A stretch of 61,495 bases of DNA from UBA922 sp964571295 (lineage in GTDB: Bacteria > Patescibacteriota > Patescibacteriia > Magasanikbacterales > UBA922), in contig CAZNAO010000002.1 in the NCBI GenBank assembly GCA_964571295.1, positions 1 to 61,495 on the forward strand. Reading direction: 5' to 3'. A program made the translations under genes and the position numbers. The notes below the pieces were generated by a model, which searched no databases, was not told where the DNA came from, and worked only from the letters and a program-made list of their open reading frames with translations. Position 1 is the stretch's first letter. Every line of letters starts with the position of its first letter. Shown piece after piece: positions 32,475 through 40,297 of this stretch.

Positions 32475-34013
32475 ATGAAACAATCCTCATTCCCATTTTC
32501 CCTGAACTATCCCATTCTCGGCTGTATCGCAGCACTCCATCTCGTAGCGTTACTTGTAAAAGGAAACACGGTATTGGAATGGACCGCACTCGGTCTCATG
32601 GGAATTATGGTTGCCATACTTACCTATCGATCGCTTTTTACCGGATTCCTCGTGGCGGCAGTCGAAATATTCATCGGAGGGCATGGACACCTCATACATG
32701 CACCGATTATCGGATTCTCCTTTTCACTCCGCATGATCATATTCCTTGCGGTCATGGGTTCATGGCTTGTTCTTCTGATTCAAAAAAAAATTCGATTCAA
32801 CTTTTTATTGCGAACACAATATCCGTTTGTCATACTTGCTGCCGTACTCATCCTGGGAGTACTCGTAGGACTGTTGAGAAAAAATTCTTTTGCCGCCATA
32901 TTCGATGATGCCAACAGCTATGCCACCCTGGCACTTCTCTTCCCACTCATCGGGATTTCCTGGACAGAAGAGCGGAAAACACAACTCCTCTCAGCACTCA
33001 CCACTTCTGCAGTGTGGCTTTCTTTTGTCACCATCATATTATCTTTTGTCTTTACCCATGCCGGTGAGCAGTTTACCCGTCCGATCTATGTCTTCTTCCG
33101 AGATACACGACTTGCCGAAGTAACTCTCCAGTCAGTTACCAATTCAAGCGGTACGATCGCACATCCACTTGCTGCACGAGTCCTTGGAGACAGTGGATAT
33201 TGGTATCGCATTTTCATGCAGTCACACTTTTTTATCGTTGCCGCACTACTCCTTATTGTCTCCTATATGATGATCGCGATTCAGGAAGGCCATGCTCGCG
33301 TTCGCTATGTTTCGCTAGTACTCATACTATTCGGTAGCGCACTACTGATATCACAATCACGAAGTTTTTTTGTCGGGCTTCTCCTCGCTACACTGACCGT
33401 CATAGCCGCTTCTTTTTTCCTCCGTCGGTCGGATACACGGCGATTGATCCAGCGCCTTGGCGTACTCGCGCTTCTCGGACTCTGTGCAGGAACAGTCGCT
33501 CTTCTTACGATCCGCTTCCCGCTCGCAGTCAATCCGCCTATTGAACAAGCACTCTTCTATGATACCTCAGTCGACACCACACGCACCTCAGCAGTGACCA
33601 GCCGTTGGACACTTGTCCGCACTTTGAACGAAAAAATTATCGCATCCCCTGTTGTCGGATCAGGATTCGGTACTGTATTGTCGTATGAGAGCGATGACCC
33701 AAGAGTGTTCGATGAAACCGGTGGGACCATCCTTACTACGTATCGTTTTGAATGGGGATATCATGACATCTGGATCAAAATGGGCCTCCTCGGGCTTGCC
33801 GCACTTGCCGCATATTATTTCATGATCACCCAACAACTCACACGTGCCTGGGGCATGGTACCTCGATGGCTCCTCGTCGGAATTTTGGGTGGACTCATCG
33901 CACTAAGCATCGCACACATCTTTTCTCCCTATCTCAACCATCCGATCGGTCTCATCTGGTTGCTCTGTGTAATTCCGTTTATATACACAGAAAAAAATGA
34001 AAGTGTGATATAA
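32475..34013 (+). CDS. O-antigen ligase/polymerase-like membrane protein
   Basis: 512 aa from ATG 32475; an in-frame GTG at 32457 lies upstream of the -10-like TAGAAT. About a dozen hydrophobic segments with one long extracytoplasmic loop (about residues 195-250 and again 360-430), the Wzy/WaaL layout. V-V-G-S-G-F-G-T-V-L near residue 400 resembles the N-P-L/x-G-x-G-x-G motif of the family. It likely joins or polymerises surface glycans. No glycan gene cluster surrounds it. Confidence 0.82.
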   Translation: MKQSSFPFSLNYPILGCIAALHLVALLVKGNTVLEWTALGLMGIMVAILTYRSLFTGFLVAAVEIFIGGHGHLIHAPIIGFSFSLRMIIFLAVMGSWLVLLIQKKIRFNFLLRTQYPFVILAAVLILGVLVGLLRKNSFAAIFDDANSYATLALLFPLIGISWTEERKTQLLSALTTSAVWLSFVTIILSFVFTHAGEQFTRPIYVFFRDTRLAEVTLQSVTNSSGTIAHPLAARVLGDSGYWYRIFMQSHFFIVAALLLIVSYMMIAIQEGHARVRYVSLVLILFGSALLISQSRSFFVGLLLATLTVIAASFFLRRSDTRRLIQRLGVLALLGLCAGTVALLTIRFPLAVNPPIEQALFYDTSVDTTRTSAVTSRWTLVRTLNEKIIASPVVGSGFGTVLSYESDDPRVFDETGGTILTTYRFEWGYHDIWIKMGLLGLAALAAYYFMITQQLTRAWGMVPRWLLVGILGGLIALSIAHIFSPYLNHPIGLIWLLCVIPFIYTEKNESVI

Positions 34014-34079
34014 TTGTCATGCTTTTTTTGAAATATGTTTTTCTTTTAACTTTTGACCTTCGACTTTTGATTTTGAAAT

Positions 34080-35027
34080 ATGCCTGTTTACCTCTCAGTT
34101 CTTATCCTTGTCGTGTTATTTTTCTTTCTAGGCGCTTCTGCCAATGTAGTCGTTGATAATATCAAAAAAATCGCAAAAACCCTCAGAGTTCCCACATTTA
34201 TCTTGGGATTGATTCTGGGTATTCTCACGTCATTTCCCGAACTTTCGATCGCGATCAACACCTCGATCAAAGGTGTTCAGGATGTATCGGTCGGCAATTT
34301 GTTCGGCGGAATTTTCGTGGTATTCTGCATCATTCTCGGACTGGGACTTATACTCAATCGGAAAATAAAAACCGATGGTAAGGTTACTACCCCATTACCT
34401 GCATTTGCATTATTATTCACCCCACTCATACTCGGATTCGACGGAATTTTGACCATGCTTGATGGGGTTATCATCTCTCTTGGTTATCTTGCAGTTCTTA
34501 CGCATTTTTATTTTAGAACCAGAGATGCTCAATCTGTTGGTATTACCATCGTAAAATCGAATACACTCGTCAAAGAAATATTTTTTGTAATCAGCGGAAC
34601 CCTCGTCGTAATCGGAGCTTCGAATTTCATCGTAAAAATTACGGTTGACATCCTTTCAGTATTCAATATTTCCGGCTTTACCATAGGACTCATGGTATTT
34701 TCACTCGGTACCAATCTGCCGGAATTGACCGTCATCATCACCTCCTGGAGAAAAAAGCTCAAAGAGATTTCATTCAGCCACATGCTCGGCTCCGCAATCG
34801 TCAATCCTTTGATTTTTGCAATCATGACATTCTTTGCGCCTGTGCCCATGGCAGTCGACCGGGCATATCTTTTTATCTGCTATTTCCTCTTCATACTCTC
34901 GGCAGTACTTCTTTATTTTTACAAAAGCAATAAGAGCCTCAGTCGTCCTGAAGGTATCGTGCTCCTCATTATTTTCCTGATTTTTGCCGCCCTCCAGGCT
35001 ACGCTCCTTCCTGCGCATTTGATGTAA
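34080..35027 (+). CDS. Sodium/calcium exchanger family transporter
   Basis: 315 aa with about ten membrane segments and two alpha repeats: I-L-T-S-F-P-E-L-S-I-A in the first half and S-L-G-T-N-L-P-E-L-T-V-I in the second, the Pro-Glu ion-binding motifs of CaCA antiporters. It should move Ca2+ out in exchange for Na+ or H+. The 60 bases before it are a T-rich run of similar words (ACTTTTGACCTTCG, ACTTTTGATTTTG) rather than a clear promoter. Confidence 0.9.
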   Translation: MPVYLSVLILVVLFFFLGASANVVVDNIKKIAKTLRVPTFILGLILGILTSFPELSIAINTSIKGVQDVSVGNLFGGIFVVFCIILGLGLILNRKIKTDGKVTTPLPAFALLFTPLILGFDGILTMLDGVIISLGYLAVLTHFYFRTRDAQSVGITIVKSNTLVKEIFFVISGTLVVIGASNFIVKITVDILSVFNISGFTIGLMVFSLGTNLPELTVIITSWRKKLKEISFSHMLGSAIVNPLIFAIMTFFAPVPMAVDRAYLFICYFLFILSAVLLYFYKSNKSLSRPEGIVLLIIFLIFAALQATLLPAHLM

Positions 35028-35031
35028 GCGA

Positions 35032-35066
35032 GTGTTTGCCCAAGGATATTCTCCCCAGGCAAACAC
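35032..35066 (-). terminator. Hairpin ending the DUF4430 lipoprotein transcript
   Basis: GTGTTTGCC (35032-35040) pairs with GGCAAACAC (35058-35066), just after the stop of the 35079 gene on the minus strand. The trailing T run is poor, so this may be a stabilising or Rho-assisted end. Confidence 0.5.
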
Positions 35067-35078
35067 CATACGGCGGCA

Positions 35079-35426
35079 TCAGACTTCGGCGGGGCGCTGG
35101 CGTCGCCAGACGACCTTCTGATGTGCTCCGACACGGCACACATCGACCGCCTCAGTCCCGATCACACCGTCGACCGAATAGAGCCAAAAAAGGCTCTCTC
35201 CACGATCTTCACGGATTCCGCGGATCTCGGTGACGTAGGAGTGCTGTCTGCCATCGACCTGTCTCACCTCATAGACCACATCTGCCTCATGCACCAGCAG
35301 ACGTTTCAGTACAGTCTCATCCCCATCAAGGTCGACATCGCACCCGGATTTCACGAGCGCCATGCTCGCGAGTGCTACACCGCCCTTGAGAAGACTTCCC
35401 AAGAATGCACGACGATCGGTTTCCAC
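35079..35426 (-). CDS. Tat/lipoprotein-signal DUF4430 protein under a B12 riboswitch
   Basis: 115 aa from a GTG at 35426, with AAGGTGGAG eight bases upstream. The N-terminus has a twin-arginine-like signal (D-R-R-A-F-L-G-S, then a hydrophobic stretch) ending S-G-C, suggesting lipid attachment. The mature part fits DUF4430, the transcobalamin C-terminal fold: T-V-L-K-R-L-L, S-Y-V-T-E-I-R-G-I, F-W-L-Y-S-V-D-G, and V-V-W-R at the end. The leader carries a cobalamin riboswitch (35560-35698), tying the protein to B12. It probably binds cobalamin at the cell surface. GC-rich compared with the exchanger and folD genes beside it. Confidence 0.75.
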   Translation of the reverse strand: METDRRAFLGSLLKGGVALASMALVKSGCDVDLDGDETVLKRLLVHEADVVYEVRQVDGRQHSYVTEIRGIREDRGESLFWLYSVDGVIGTEAVDVCRVGAHQKVVWRRQRPAEV

Positions 35427-35458
35427 CTTATCAACTCCACCTTCTTAGACACACAACA

Positions 35459-35480
35459 CCCGCCAGGATTTCTGGCGGGT
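35459..35480 (-). promoter_or_regulatory. Hairpin between riboswitch and DUF4430 start
   Basis: ACCCGCCAG / CTGGCGGGT, 9-bp stem with a 4-base loop, in the leader upstream of the ribosome-binding site. It may be part of the riboswitch expression platform or an mRNA stabiliser. Confidence 0.5.
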
Positions 35481-35559
35481 AGTATGTTCATTTAGACATC
35501 CGATACGGATCACAACACAAGCACGGAATTGCGATACGTAATGGGATATCAAAAAAACA

Positions 35560-35698
35560 TTTCTCCGCTCCTGCTCGGGAGTTGAAAAAACTATTATGAG
35601 CGCTCTTGACCGGGCTTGTATACCGTTGCGGCACAGCGGAGGTTACCACTTAATAGGTTACCTCACTTCCAGAGTATGCTCAGCGTTTGTAAAAGAAC
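35560..35698 (-). promoter_or_regulatory. Cobalamin riboswitch (minus strand)
   Basis: Read on the minus strand: GGAAG, a GAGGT/ACCTC helix, then CTGTGCCGCAACGGTA (35621-35636), the B12-box core, and CTCCCGAGCAGGA (35569-35581). Both last segments are identical to those in the plus-strand riboswitch at 39441. The promoter lies just upstream (35706-35735). The 360 bases between 35427 and the folD gene otherwise hold only this leader and its hairpins. Confidence 0.85.
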
Positions 35699-35705
35699 TG
35701 CATGA

Positions 35706-35735
35706 AGTGTACCATGCAGAAAATCTCGCCGTCAA
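35706..35735 (-). promoter_or_regulatory. Promoter for the B12-riboswitch leader
   Basis: Minus strand TTGACG (35730-35735), 18-bp spacer, TACACT (35706-35711). Transcription would begin at about 35698. Confidence 0.5.
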
Positions 35736-35868
35736 AATTGGCTAACTGCTTTATTTTTTCATAGTTTTCTGGTAACATATCCACACCACTAGTCAAAATT
35801 TCCTAGTCCAAAGCCATAAAGCAAAAAAACCAAAGAACCAAAACAACAAGATAGAAGAACGTAAAAAT

Positions 35869-36714
35869 ATGAGTATTATTATCGACGGAAAACAACTGGC
35901 ATACAACATCCTTACCAATATACAGGCCGATGTTTTGGAACTCAAAAAAAACGGGATTACACCGAAACTAGCGATCGTCTGTATCGGAGAACACAAACCG
36001 TCAAAAACATATATCAGAAGAAAAAAAGAAGCAGCTGAAGCGGCCGGCATCGCTTTTGAATTACACGAATACCCACACGACACTACAAAAGAAAAAATCA
36101 TTTCAGAAATCAAAAAAATCCAAAAAAACAAACATCTTTCAGGACTCATCGTCCAACTTCCCCTCCCCGAGCCCTTATTTACGACTGATGTATTGAATGC
36201 GATCGATCCCGATCTTGACGTCGACTGTCTTACCGATACCCAGCTCGGCACCCTCGTCATGAAAACCAATACGATCGCCCCGCCGACTCCCGGAGCAGTA
36301 CTCGAAATCCTTGAATCACTCCAGGTGGACTTGAAAGGCAAACATGTAGCTGTGATCGGAGCAGGAGCTCTGGTCGGAAAACCGCTCGCGATCATGCTTC
36401 TCAACAAAGAAGCAACCGTAACGGTCGCGAACGCATATACACACAATCTCAAAAAAATAACCAAGCGCGCGGACATTGTCGTTTCTGCGGTCGGGAAAAA
36501 AAATCTGATAACCAAATCACATATCAAAAAAGGAGCGATCGTGATCGATACCGGGATCGTCTTTGACAACGGAAAAATGTACGGAGATGTAGATTTTGTC
36601 CCTGTCGCAAAAAAAGCCGGGGCTATTACGCCGACCCCTGGAGGAGTGGGTCCAATCACGGTAGCACTCCTCCTCAAAAATACGATTACCCAAGCAAAAA
36701 AATTATCCCGATAA
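35869..36714 (+). CDS. folD: Bifunctional methylene-THF dehydrogenase/cyclohydrolase FolD
   Basis: 281 aa, standard length. K-P-S-K-T-Y-I-R-R-K-K contains the catalytic Tyr/Lys pair; G-L-I-V-Q-L-P-L-P, D-P-D-L-D-V-D-C-L and C-terminal T-P-T-P-G-G-V-G-P-I-T are diagnostic. It interconverts one-carbon folates using NADP. Its promoter region overlaps the divergent B12-riboswitch promoter zone, but I see no sign of B12 control of folD itself. Confidence 0.97.
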   Translation: MSIIIDGKQLAYNILTNIQADVLELKKNGITPKLAIVCIGEHKPSKTYIRRKKEAAEAAGIAFELHEYPHDTTKEKIISEIKKIQKNKHLSGLIVQLPLPEPLFTTDVLNAIDPDLDVDCLTDTQLGTLVMKTNTIAPPTPGAVLEILESLQVDLKGKHVAVIGAGALVGKPLAIMLLNKEATVTVANAYTHNLKKITKRADIVVSAVGKKNLITKSHIKKGAIVIDTGIVFDNGKMYGDVDFVPVAKKAGAITPTPGGVGPITVALLLKNTITQAKKLSR

Positions 36715-36734
36715 TCCGGGATAATTTTTTATTT
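36701..36734. terminator. Bidirectional terminator after folD
   Basis: AATTATCCCG-ATAATC-CGGGATAATTTTTT, overlapping the folD stop codon and facing the convergent glycosyltransferase. Confidence 0.85.
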
Positions 36735-37463
36735 GAACGTATGTTTCCTACTGAGTGCGTATTTGAGAATGCACCAGATCGCCTGAAAGCCATCCCTCCA
36801 GCCGATCTTCTTGCCTTCGGCATAGGTCCTACCATAGTATGATATTCCGACTTCATAGATCCTCACCCCGGGATATCGTGCCACTTTTGCAGTCACTTCA
36901 GGCTCGAATCCGAATCGCTCTTCGCGTAAATCCAACTTTTGGATCACTTCCCTCCGGAACAATTTGTAGCCCGTCTCCATGTCGGTCAGATTGAGATTGG
37001 TGCACAGGTTGGAAAGGAAAGTGAGAAATTTATTACCAATGGTGTGCCAGAAGAATAACACCCGATGAGGATTCCCTCCCATAAACCGGGAGCCATACAC
37101 CACGTCTGCAAACCCATCCTGTATTGGCTGAAGTAATAGTGCATATTCTTTGGGACTGTATTCCAGATCCGCATCCTGGATGATTACATAATTTCCGGTT
37201 GCAACCCGTACTCCCGTATGGATCGCAGCACCTTTTCCCCGATTCATATCATGACGTTTATATACGATCGGAGCACCCGGATGGGTCCGTATATAGTTCT
37301 CAATTACTGATTTGGTCGCATCGACTGAACAATCATCGATTACGATAATTTCTTTTTCCATGCCGTGAGGGAGTATGGTCTCCTGTACACTATCAAGTAC
37401 TGAAGAAATCGTACTCTCTTCATTAAATGCAGGAATAAGTATTGAAAGTTTTTGTGTCTCCAT
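36729..37463 (-). CDS. Family 2 glycosyltransferase, dolichol-phosphate-mannose-synthase-like
   Basis: 244 aa from ATG 37463. GT-A motifs: L-S-I-L-I-P-A-F-N-E-E, I-V-I-D-D-C-S-V-D, N-R-G-K-G-A-A-I-H-T-G, and the metal site I-Q-D-A-D-L-E-Y. D-M-E-T-G-Y-K-L-F-R and R-F-G-F-E-P-E-V-T-A-K are typical of the DPM1/ArnC branch, which loads sugars on polyprenyl phosphate. No membrane segment, so a separate membrane partner or peripheral attachment is expected. It starts 4 bp after the dus stop. Confidence 0.94.
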   Translation of the reverse strand: METQKLSILIPAFNEESTISSVLDSVQETILPHGMEKEIIVIDDCSVDATKSVIENYIRTHPGAPIVYKRHDMNRGKGAAIHTGVRVATGNYVIIQDADLEYSPKEYALLLQPIQDGFADVVYGSRFMGGNPHRVLFFWHTIGNKFLTFLSNLCTNLNLTDMETGYKLFRREVIQKLDLREERFGFEPEVTAKVARYPGVRIYEVGISYYGRTYAEGKKIGWRDGFQAIWCILKYALSRKHTFK

Positions 37464-37467
37464 ACGA

Positions 37468-38499
37468 TTATGAAACCGGCTGAAATTCACGAAGGATCTG
37501 CTCAAGCTCTGCAATACTTTCGACTGTCATCAACTTCATACGCAACTCCTTCATACCCTGTATTTTCTCATGAACACGCTCATTTTTGAAATACCACGCC
37601 AAATGTTTGCGGAAAGTAGTAATCGCCCGAGATTTTACGGTCTCGATATCAACACCCTCTTTTTGATTCTGTTTTCCTTTGACCCGTACCCGTGACTGGA
37701 AGTCGATATGCAATTTTGCATGTTCAATTACGGTGTTAATTCTTTCTTCCCATGACACGCAATAGTCGGGATTCAGATATTCTTTGAAAAACCACGGATT
37801 ACCCAAGGCACCGCGTGCGATCAAGACACCATCTGCACCGGTAATCGCAAGCGCTTCATCGACCTGACGTGGCTGATGAATATCACCATTGGCAAGCAAT
37901 GGCACGGTCGCGATATTTTTTGCTTCCCCGATCCGTTTCCAATCAGAAACACCTGAATACCCCTGTTCTTTGGTTCGTCCGTGAATCGTGATCATCTCGG
38001 CACCGGCTTCTTCGATCGCCGGAATAAAATATCTAAAATCATCAGGACTGCTCCATCCCAATCTGATTTTAATCGAAAGCGGTGTTGCGCCGATCGCTCG
38101 TTTGATCTCACGAATAATATCTTGCGCAAGTTTCGGATCTTTCATGAGTGCACATCCATTGAAATTGCTCGTGATTTTATACACGGGGCAACCCATATTA
38201 ATATCGATTCCTTCTGGACCCGCATGTTCCATGACAATTGCCGCGGCCCGCGCCATCGTGAGCGGGTCTGAACCGAAAATCTGCTGTACAATCGGGCGTT
38301 CAGCAGGAACAAAATCTGTCATGCCGAGTGTTTTTTCATTGTCTCGGACTATTGCTTCGGCAGAAACCATTTCACGAAACACCACATCAGCCCCTCCGAT
38401 CGTTCTTACCATTTGACAAAAGGCCGAATCAGTCATGTCGGCCATCGGTGAAAGCGCAAGAATTTTTTTGTTTTTAGCCAGGATATCATTGATCCACAT
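37468..38499 (-). CDS. tRNA-dihydrouridine synthase
   Basis: 343 aa TIM barrel. L-S-P-M-A-D-M-T-D start, D-I-N-M-G-C-P-V-Y-K-I with the catalytic cysteine, I-R-L-G-W region, H-G-R-T-K-E-Q-G-Y-S-G, N-G-D-I-H, and G-V-L-I-A-R-G-A-L-G-N-P-W-F-F. FMN-dependent reduction of tRNA uridines. The C-terminal helical domain is present. It is co-directional with the glycosyltransferase below. Confidence 0.95.
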   Translation of the reverse strand: MWINDILAKNKKILALSPMADMTDSAFCQMVRTIGGADVVFREMVSAEAIVRDNEKTLGMTDFVPAERPIVQQIFGSDPLTMARAAAIVMEHAGPEGIDINMGCPVYKITSNFNGCALMKDPKLAQDIIREIKRAIGATPLSIKIRLGWSSPDDFRYFIPAIEEAGAEMITIHGRTKEQGYSGVSDWKRIGEAKNIATVPLLANGDIHQPRQVDEALAITGADGVLIARGALGNPWFFKEYLNPDYCVSWEERINTVIEHAKLHIDFQSRVRVKGKQNQKEGVDIETVKSRAITTFRKHLAWYFKNERVHEKIQGMKELRMKLMTVESIAELEQILREFQPVS

Positions 38500-38523
38500 A
38501 TAGACAATAAGAAATAACGTAGC

Positions 38524-38547
38524 GGGGCTGGAAAATTTCCAAGCCCC
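38524..38547 (-). terminator. Probable terminator downstream of the 38590 gene
   Basis: GGGGCTGG-AAAATTT-CCAAGCCCC hairpin about 40 bp after the stop; no good T run, so confidence is limited. Confidence 0.45.
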
Positions 38548-38589
38548 ACCACAAAAAAGAACCGTTCGAAGGCGAGAAAATATCTCGTC

Positions 38590-38814
38590 CTATCGGCGAC
38601 CCAATCTCAGCCAGCGTGCACCGGTCCACTCGGGCTTGCCGAAGACCATGACCTCGAGACAGTCGAGTCGTTCGAAGATGTGATCCTTCGCGTTCTCGAC
38701 CACAGCCACCATCCCCGCCTTGAAGGCCTCGATCGTCGGCTTGAACTGTGCCAACAGTCGATCATCGAAGTCGAGCCATCCACCGTTCATTTCTTCCACC
38801 AATGAGTTGAACAT
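38590..38814 (-). CDS. Small protein, unknown
   Basis: 74 aa from ATG 38814, which has AGGAG eight bases upstream; an in-frame GTG at 38823 overlaps that ribosome site. The protein is mixed helical, acidic in the first half (L-V-E-E-M-N-G-G-W-L-D-F-D-D-R-L) and ends G-A-R-W-L-R-L-G-R-R. One cysteine, no signal or membrane segment. GC-rich coding, unlike dus next to it. A leader hairpin CCAAG/CTTGG (38833-38854) precedes the ribosome site. No family recognised. Confidence 0.6.
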   Translation of the reverse strand: MFNSLVEEMNGGWLDFDDRLLAQFKPTIEAFKAGMVAVVENAKDHIFERLDCLEVMVFGKPEWTGARWLRLGRR

Positions 38815-38852
38815 CTGAAGCACTCCTATACACCAAGACTTATTTCTTGCTT

Positions 38853-38894
38853 GGCTTATCTGTATCTAAAAATATTTTCACATATAGATAAGCC
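38853..38894. repeat. 9-bp inverted repeat GGCTTATCT / AGATAAGCC
   Basis: Perfect arms at 38853-38861 and 38886-38894 around an A/T-rich centre, in the leader of the 38590 gene. Candidate operator or RNA hairpin. Confidence 0.4.
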
Positions 38895-38896
38895 GA

Positions 38897-38939
38897 CAGT
38901 CCGAGACAAATCCCTGTAGTACAGGTATGTCTCGGACTG
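38897..38939 (-). terminator. Strong GC-rich hairpin after the 38955 gene
   Basis: CAGTCCGAGACA (38897-38908) pairs with TGTCTCGGACTG (38928-38939), with an inner CCTGTAG/TACAGG helix. It is 15 bp downstream of the stop on the minus strand. No T run follows, so it may be a stability element rather than an intrinsic terminator. Confidence 0.6.
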
Positions 38940-38954
38940 CCATCCTCCTTGCCT

Positions 38955-39299
38955 TCACGCACGCACCTTCTCCGGGGCTCGGTATGCCGCGTGTGCGGCA
39001 ACCTTGCCCTCCATCTCGAGCTCGATCCTGATCTGATCGACCAAGTCGTCGCCCTCTTTCGGCGTCATCGCGACGATCAACTGTCCGACCGGAGTGTCGA
39101 TCGTGACCGAGACATGCTCTTTGAGCGTCTTGAAGGACGCGACGTAGAGCTGCCGGAAGACCGGACTCTGCCACTCCTTCGTGACCGTGATTACGTCTTT
39201 CGCGGACGAACTCACTTTCATCGAGCCGACGATCTTGCCCGGTCCCCCGAATAATGCGTCGAGCTTCATCTCGATTTCCTGCGCTTTTTCCGGCTTCAC
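38955..39299 (-). CDS. GC-rich gene for a 114-aa protein, unknown
   Basis: 114 aa from a GTG at 39299, preceded by GGGGGA at good spacing. Sequence looks like a small alpha/beta domain: helix E-K-A-Q-E-I-E-M-K-L-D-A-L, strands K-I-V-G-S-M-K-V and D-V-I-T-V-T-K-E-W, V-S-V-T-I-D-T-P-V-G-Q-L-I-V-A-M, and a basic C-terminus. No membrane or signal region. A hand count over 39001-39060 gives 34 of 60 G+C. It has its own promoter (39365-39393) and a 5'-UTR hairpin TGGTCA/TGACCA (39333-39353). No family recognised. Confidence 0.7.
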   Translation of the reverse strand: MKPEKAQEIEMKLDALFGGPGKIVGSMKVSSSAKDVITVTKEWQSPVFRQLYVASFKTLKEHVSVTIDTPVGQLIVAMTPKEGDDLVDQIRIELEMEGKVAAHAAYRAPEKVRA

Positions 39300-39364
39300 A
39301 GCGGTTTCCCCCTTTGCATTGCGCTGTCTCCCTGGTCAATACAGGCATGACCAAAAGATAGACG

Positions 39365-39393
39365 ATCCTACCCTATTCTTGCTTCGCTGTCAA
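39365..39393 (-). promoter_or_regulatory. Promoter for the 38955 gene
   Basis: Minus strand TTGACA (39388-39393), 17-bp spacer, TAGGAT (39365-39370). Confidence 0.7.
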
Positions 39394-39430
39394 GGTTACC
39401 CGAATTATCCACACGATACCAAAAAATGGC

Positions 39431-39436
39431 TATAAT
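39431..39436 (+). promoter_or_regulatory. -10 element of the B12 operon
   Basis: Perfect TATAAT just upstream of the riboswitch; no clear -35 box. Transcription would start near 39443, at the first riboswitch helix. Confidence 0.5.
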
Positions 39437-39440
39437 AACA

Positions 39441-39667
39441 AGGTATTCCCCTATTTGACAACAACAACACAGCTGATACAATTCCCCTATCATTTACAAT
39501 CCAACCATATCCTACTGGAACCGGGGTGGAATTCCCCGACTGTGCCGCAACGGTAAAAGTCCGATCTTGTAGAATATGTGTCCTCCCGAGCAGGAAACGA
39601 TACGTCGTATCTTTATGATACCGGCGTATTGTATATACACATTCCTCGGCTCAGGGGAATTTTTTTT
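39441..39667 (+). promoter_or_regulatory. Cobalamin riboswitch with terminator platform
   Basis: GGAACC, a CGGGG/CCCCG helix with GTGGAATT, then CTGTGCCGCAACGGTA (39540-39555), the conserved cobalamin-riboswitch core, and CTCCCGAGCAGGA (39583-39595). CATAT (39506-39510) pairs with ATATG, and GGTATT (39442-39447) can close the element with GATACC (39618-39623). The hairpin ATTCC...GGAAT followed by eight Ts (39641-39667) is an intrinsic terminator 10 bases before the first start codon, so B12 most likely stops transcription. The 380 bases between the flanking genes hold only this element and the neighbouring promoters. Confidence 0.92.
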
Positions 39668-39676
39668 ATCTCAACT

Positions 39677-40297
39677 ATGCAAAAAAAGCTCCTATATTTC
39701 CTCATTACTCTTTTTGCCACGGCGACCTTGGTAAGCGGGTATTGGATAGTTGAAGGCCAAAAAATCAAAACGCCTGAAAACGAACCAATTACCATTACCG
39801 AATCGCAATACGATGATAGGCAAGAGGTTGCAGAAGAGGAACAGGAAATTGAATCCAATACCGAAGACACTGTCAATTATCGGTCCACGACCACTCAGAC
39901 AATCAGTGATCCCAACCATCAGGAAACCAAGCCTCCTGCAGAGGCGACAATCGCCCCCGATGAAGAAACTAATCCTTACGAAATATTTGAAGCGAAAGTG
40001 ACGCTCGCGATCGATGGAAAAAATCTTCATATCCCCTATCACGATAGCATGACCGCTGAACGTGCGATGCGGGAAGTTGCACAACGGTATCCTGAATCAT
40101 TCCACTATGAAGGAATCGAATATGGCGGGGACCTCGGCACATTCGTGACGGCGATCAACGGTAAGAAAGAAAATCCACAAGAAAAAATGCGCTGGATCCT
40201 GTATCTCAATGGAAGCGCATCAAATAAAGGAATATCAACACTCAAACTTAATCCAGACGATATACTCTCATGGAACTATGAAAAAGAAACTCTATAG
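39677..40297 (+). CDS. Membrane-anchored DUF4430 (transcobalamin C-domain-like) protein
   Basis: 206 aa from ATG 39677, first gene after the cobalamin riboswitch. Residues 4-24 form an uncleaved-looking signal anchor; 30-100 are an acidic, Pro/Thr-rich stalk; 105-206 fit DUF4430: V-T-L-A-I-D-G-K, G-D-L-G-T-F-V-T-A-I-N-G, W-I-L-Y-L-N-G and D-D-I-L-S-W-N-Y. In transcobalamin and intrinsic factor this beta domain closes over bound B12. The stop overlaps the next gene by 20 bp. Likely role: surface cobalamin binding; direct evidence is context only. Confidence 0.85.
   Translation: MQKKLLYFLITLFATATLVSGYWIVEGQKIKTPENEPITITESQYDDRQEVAEEEQEIESNTEDTVNYRSTTTQTISDPNHQETKPPAEATIAPDEETNPYEIFEAKVTLAIDGKNLHIPYHDSMTAERAMREVAQRYPESFHYEGIEYGGDLGTFVTAINGKKENPQEKMRWILYLNGSASNKGISTLKLNPDDILSWNYEKETL

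Noticed and set aside
35793..36677. Long minus-strand frame of 294 codons
   Set aside because: It is the antisense shadow of folD, whose motifs are unambiguous; the shadow is Ser/Phe-rich without family features.
38878..39354. Minus-strand frame of 158 codons overlapping the 38955 gene
   Set aside because: Arg/Gly-rich out-of-frame shadow of a GC-rich gene; it runs through the strong hairpin at 38897-38939 and has no ribosome site, whereas the 38955 frame has one.
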